Source of the DNA: Streptomyces sp. NBC_01224
Lineage (GTDB): Bacteria; Actinomycetota; Actinomycetes; Streptomycetales; Streptomycetaceae
Length of the DNA: 64,000 nt
Assembly: GCF_036002945.1 (NCBI RefSeq)
Contig: NZ_CP108529.1
Coordinates: forward strand, 7,125,001-7,189,000
Reading direction: 5' to 3'
This document shows, one piece after another, positions 63,527 through 64,000 of the stretch. The notes below the pieces were generated by a model. The model saw only the letters and a list, made by a program, of their open reading frames with translations, was not told where the DNA came from and ran no database searches. Position 1 is the first letter of the stretch, and each line of letters begins with the position of its first letter. A program made the translations under genes and the position numbers.

Positions 63527-64000
63527 CACTTGGTCCCCTGCGCGATGCGGATGGCGGACCGGTCCCCCAGGACCGGCTCGTTGAAGGAGTACTGGAGGGC
63601 GTCGGTGCCGGCCTGGTTCTCGATGCCGACGGTCGCGCTCGCGCCGTTCTCGGGCGAGGTGGCGGACAGGCCCTGGTACTGGAAGGTGACGGAGCCGGTG
63701 GCCTCGTCGAAGACGGCCTCGAAGGAGACCCGGGCCGAGGTGTTGCCGGCGAAGGCGGCGTTGTTCCAGACGACCGCGAACGTGCGGCTGCCGGTGGTAC
63801 CCGTGGTGGCCGTCTGCACGCTGGACTTCTTGTCCAGGGTCAGGTCGTCCCAGAAGGCGGCGACCGTGCCGTTGGGCTTGTCGGCCGATGGGAGCGCGAC
63901 GTTGTCGTAGTCACCGAGTCGCGGTTCGAGGAAGTTGATCAGGCCGTTGGTGGTGACGCTCGCGCTGGAGTAGGAGACGCCGTACAGCTTCACCGGGAAG
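63526..64000 (-). CDS. Secreted beta-rich protein, 5' end outside window
   Basis: The frame is open to the right edge, so the ATG-like codon near 63993 is internal. The visible about 155 residues read FPVKLYGVSYSSASVTTNGL and later VALPSADKPNGTVAAFWDDL, TVGIENQAGTDAL. This is the C-terminal half of a jelly-roll or nidogen/choice-of-anchor-like domain often seen in secreted repeat proteins. The stop TGA overlaps the FG-GAP ATG. The two are probably secreted together as parts of one extracellular assembly. Confidence 0.7.
   Translation of the reverse strand, partial: FPVKLYGVSYSSASVTTNGLINFLEPRLGDYDNVALPSADKPNGTVAAFWDDLTLDKKSSVQTATTGTTGSRTFAVVWNNAAFAGNTSARVSFEAVFDEATGSVTFQYQGLSATSPENGASATVGIENQAGTDALQYSFNEPVLGDRSAIRIAQGTK

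Overview
The window is about 70% or more G+C, its genes use almost only G/C third positions, start codons are often GTG or TTG, and neighbouring genes commonly overlap at ATGA or GTGA. With WhiJ-type regulators, DUF397, an FxSxx-COOH system, streptogrisin, SARP and SGNH families, this points to a Streptomyces chromosome (or a very close relative). No tRNA, rRNA, CRISPR array or replication origin was recognised. Most genes are ordinary chromosomal genes, but the window is dotted with truncated gene remnants.

1-7.7 kb: a plus-strand operon with a polar amino-acid type ABC importer (permease, ATPase, lipoprotein), two LLM flavin monooxygenases, a DUF1684 protein and a partial FAD/NAD(P)-binding protein. 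It resembles Bacillus ytm-type organosulfur (S-substituted cysteine) uptake and oxidation. 7.9-8.8 kb: a secreted streptogrisin-like protease between two strong terminator hairpins.

9.0-22 kb is the most interesting stretch. A SLOG-fold protein faces a DUF4231/SLATT-like membrane protein, followed by a complete FxSxx-COOH peptide system: a 55-aa precursor ending FNSAL (fxsA), a radical SAM/SPASM enzyme with an inactivated HExxH hydroxylase extension (FxsB), a TIR-like protein with a TTA codon (FxsC) and a 1311-aa ATPase/TIR/NB-ARC/TPR protein (FxsT). Then come an alpha/beta hydrolase and a WhiJ-like HTH / DUF397 / anti-sigma ATPase trio whose HTH gene also has a TTA codon, suggesting bldA (developmental) control of parts of this region.

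22-46.9 kb: DoxX; a septum-formation-type lipoprotein; remnants of TnpB and an anti-sigma ATPase; DnaE2 with a catalytically degenerate ImuB-like polymerase; a secreted lipase; a methyltransferase-NUDIX-VOC fusion; HtpG; DUF402 and GNAT; a YtrA-type GntR; an AAA ATPase; an SGNH esterase; a DrrAB-like exporter with divergent TetR; an orphan type ISP restriction C-terminal domain; and homogentisate dioxygenase with a GntR regulator.

46.9-64 kb: a coupled envelope operon (NosD-like beta-helix membrane protein, cupredoxin-like lipoprotein, polytopic membrane protein, TetR), a molybdopterin-oxidoreductase remnant, a CitMHS citrate transporter with an MFS permease, an ABC exporter, a large SARP-type regulator, and a secreted FG-GAP beta-propeller protein coupled to a gene that runs off the right edge.

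Gene scars are a recurring theme (19.8, 22.9, 24.5, 31.3, 40.2 and 52 kb). At two of them, two divergent genes both lack their 5' halves and are joined through their 3' halves, which suggests deletion between divergent pairs.
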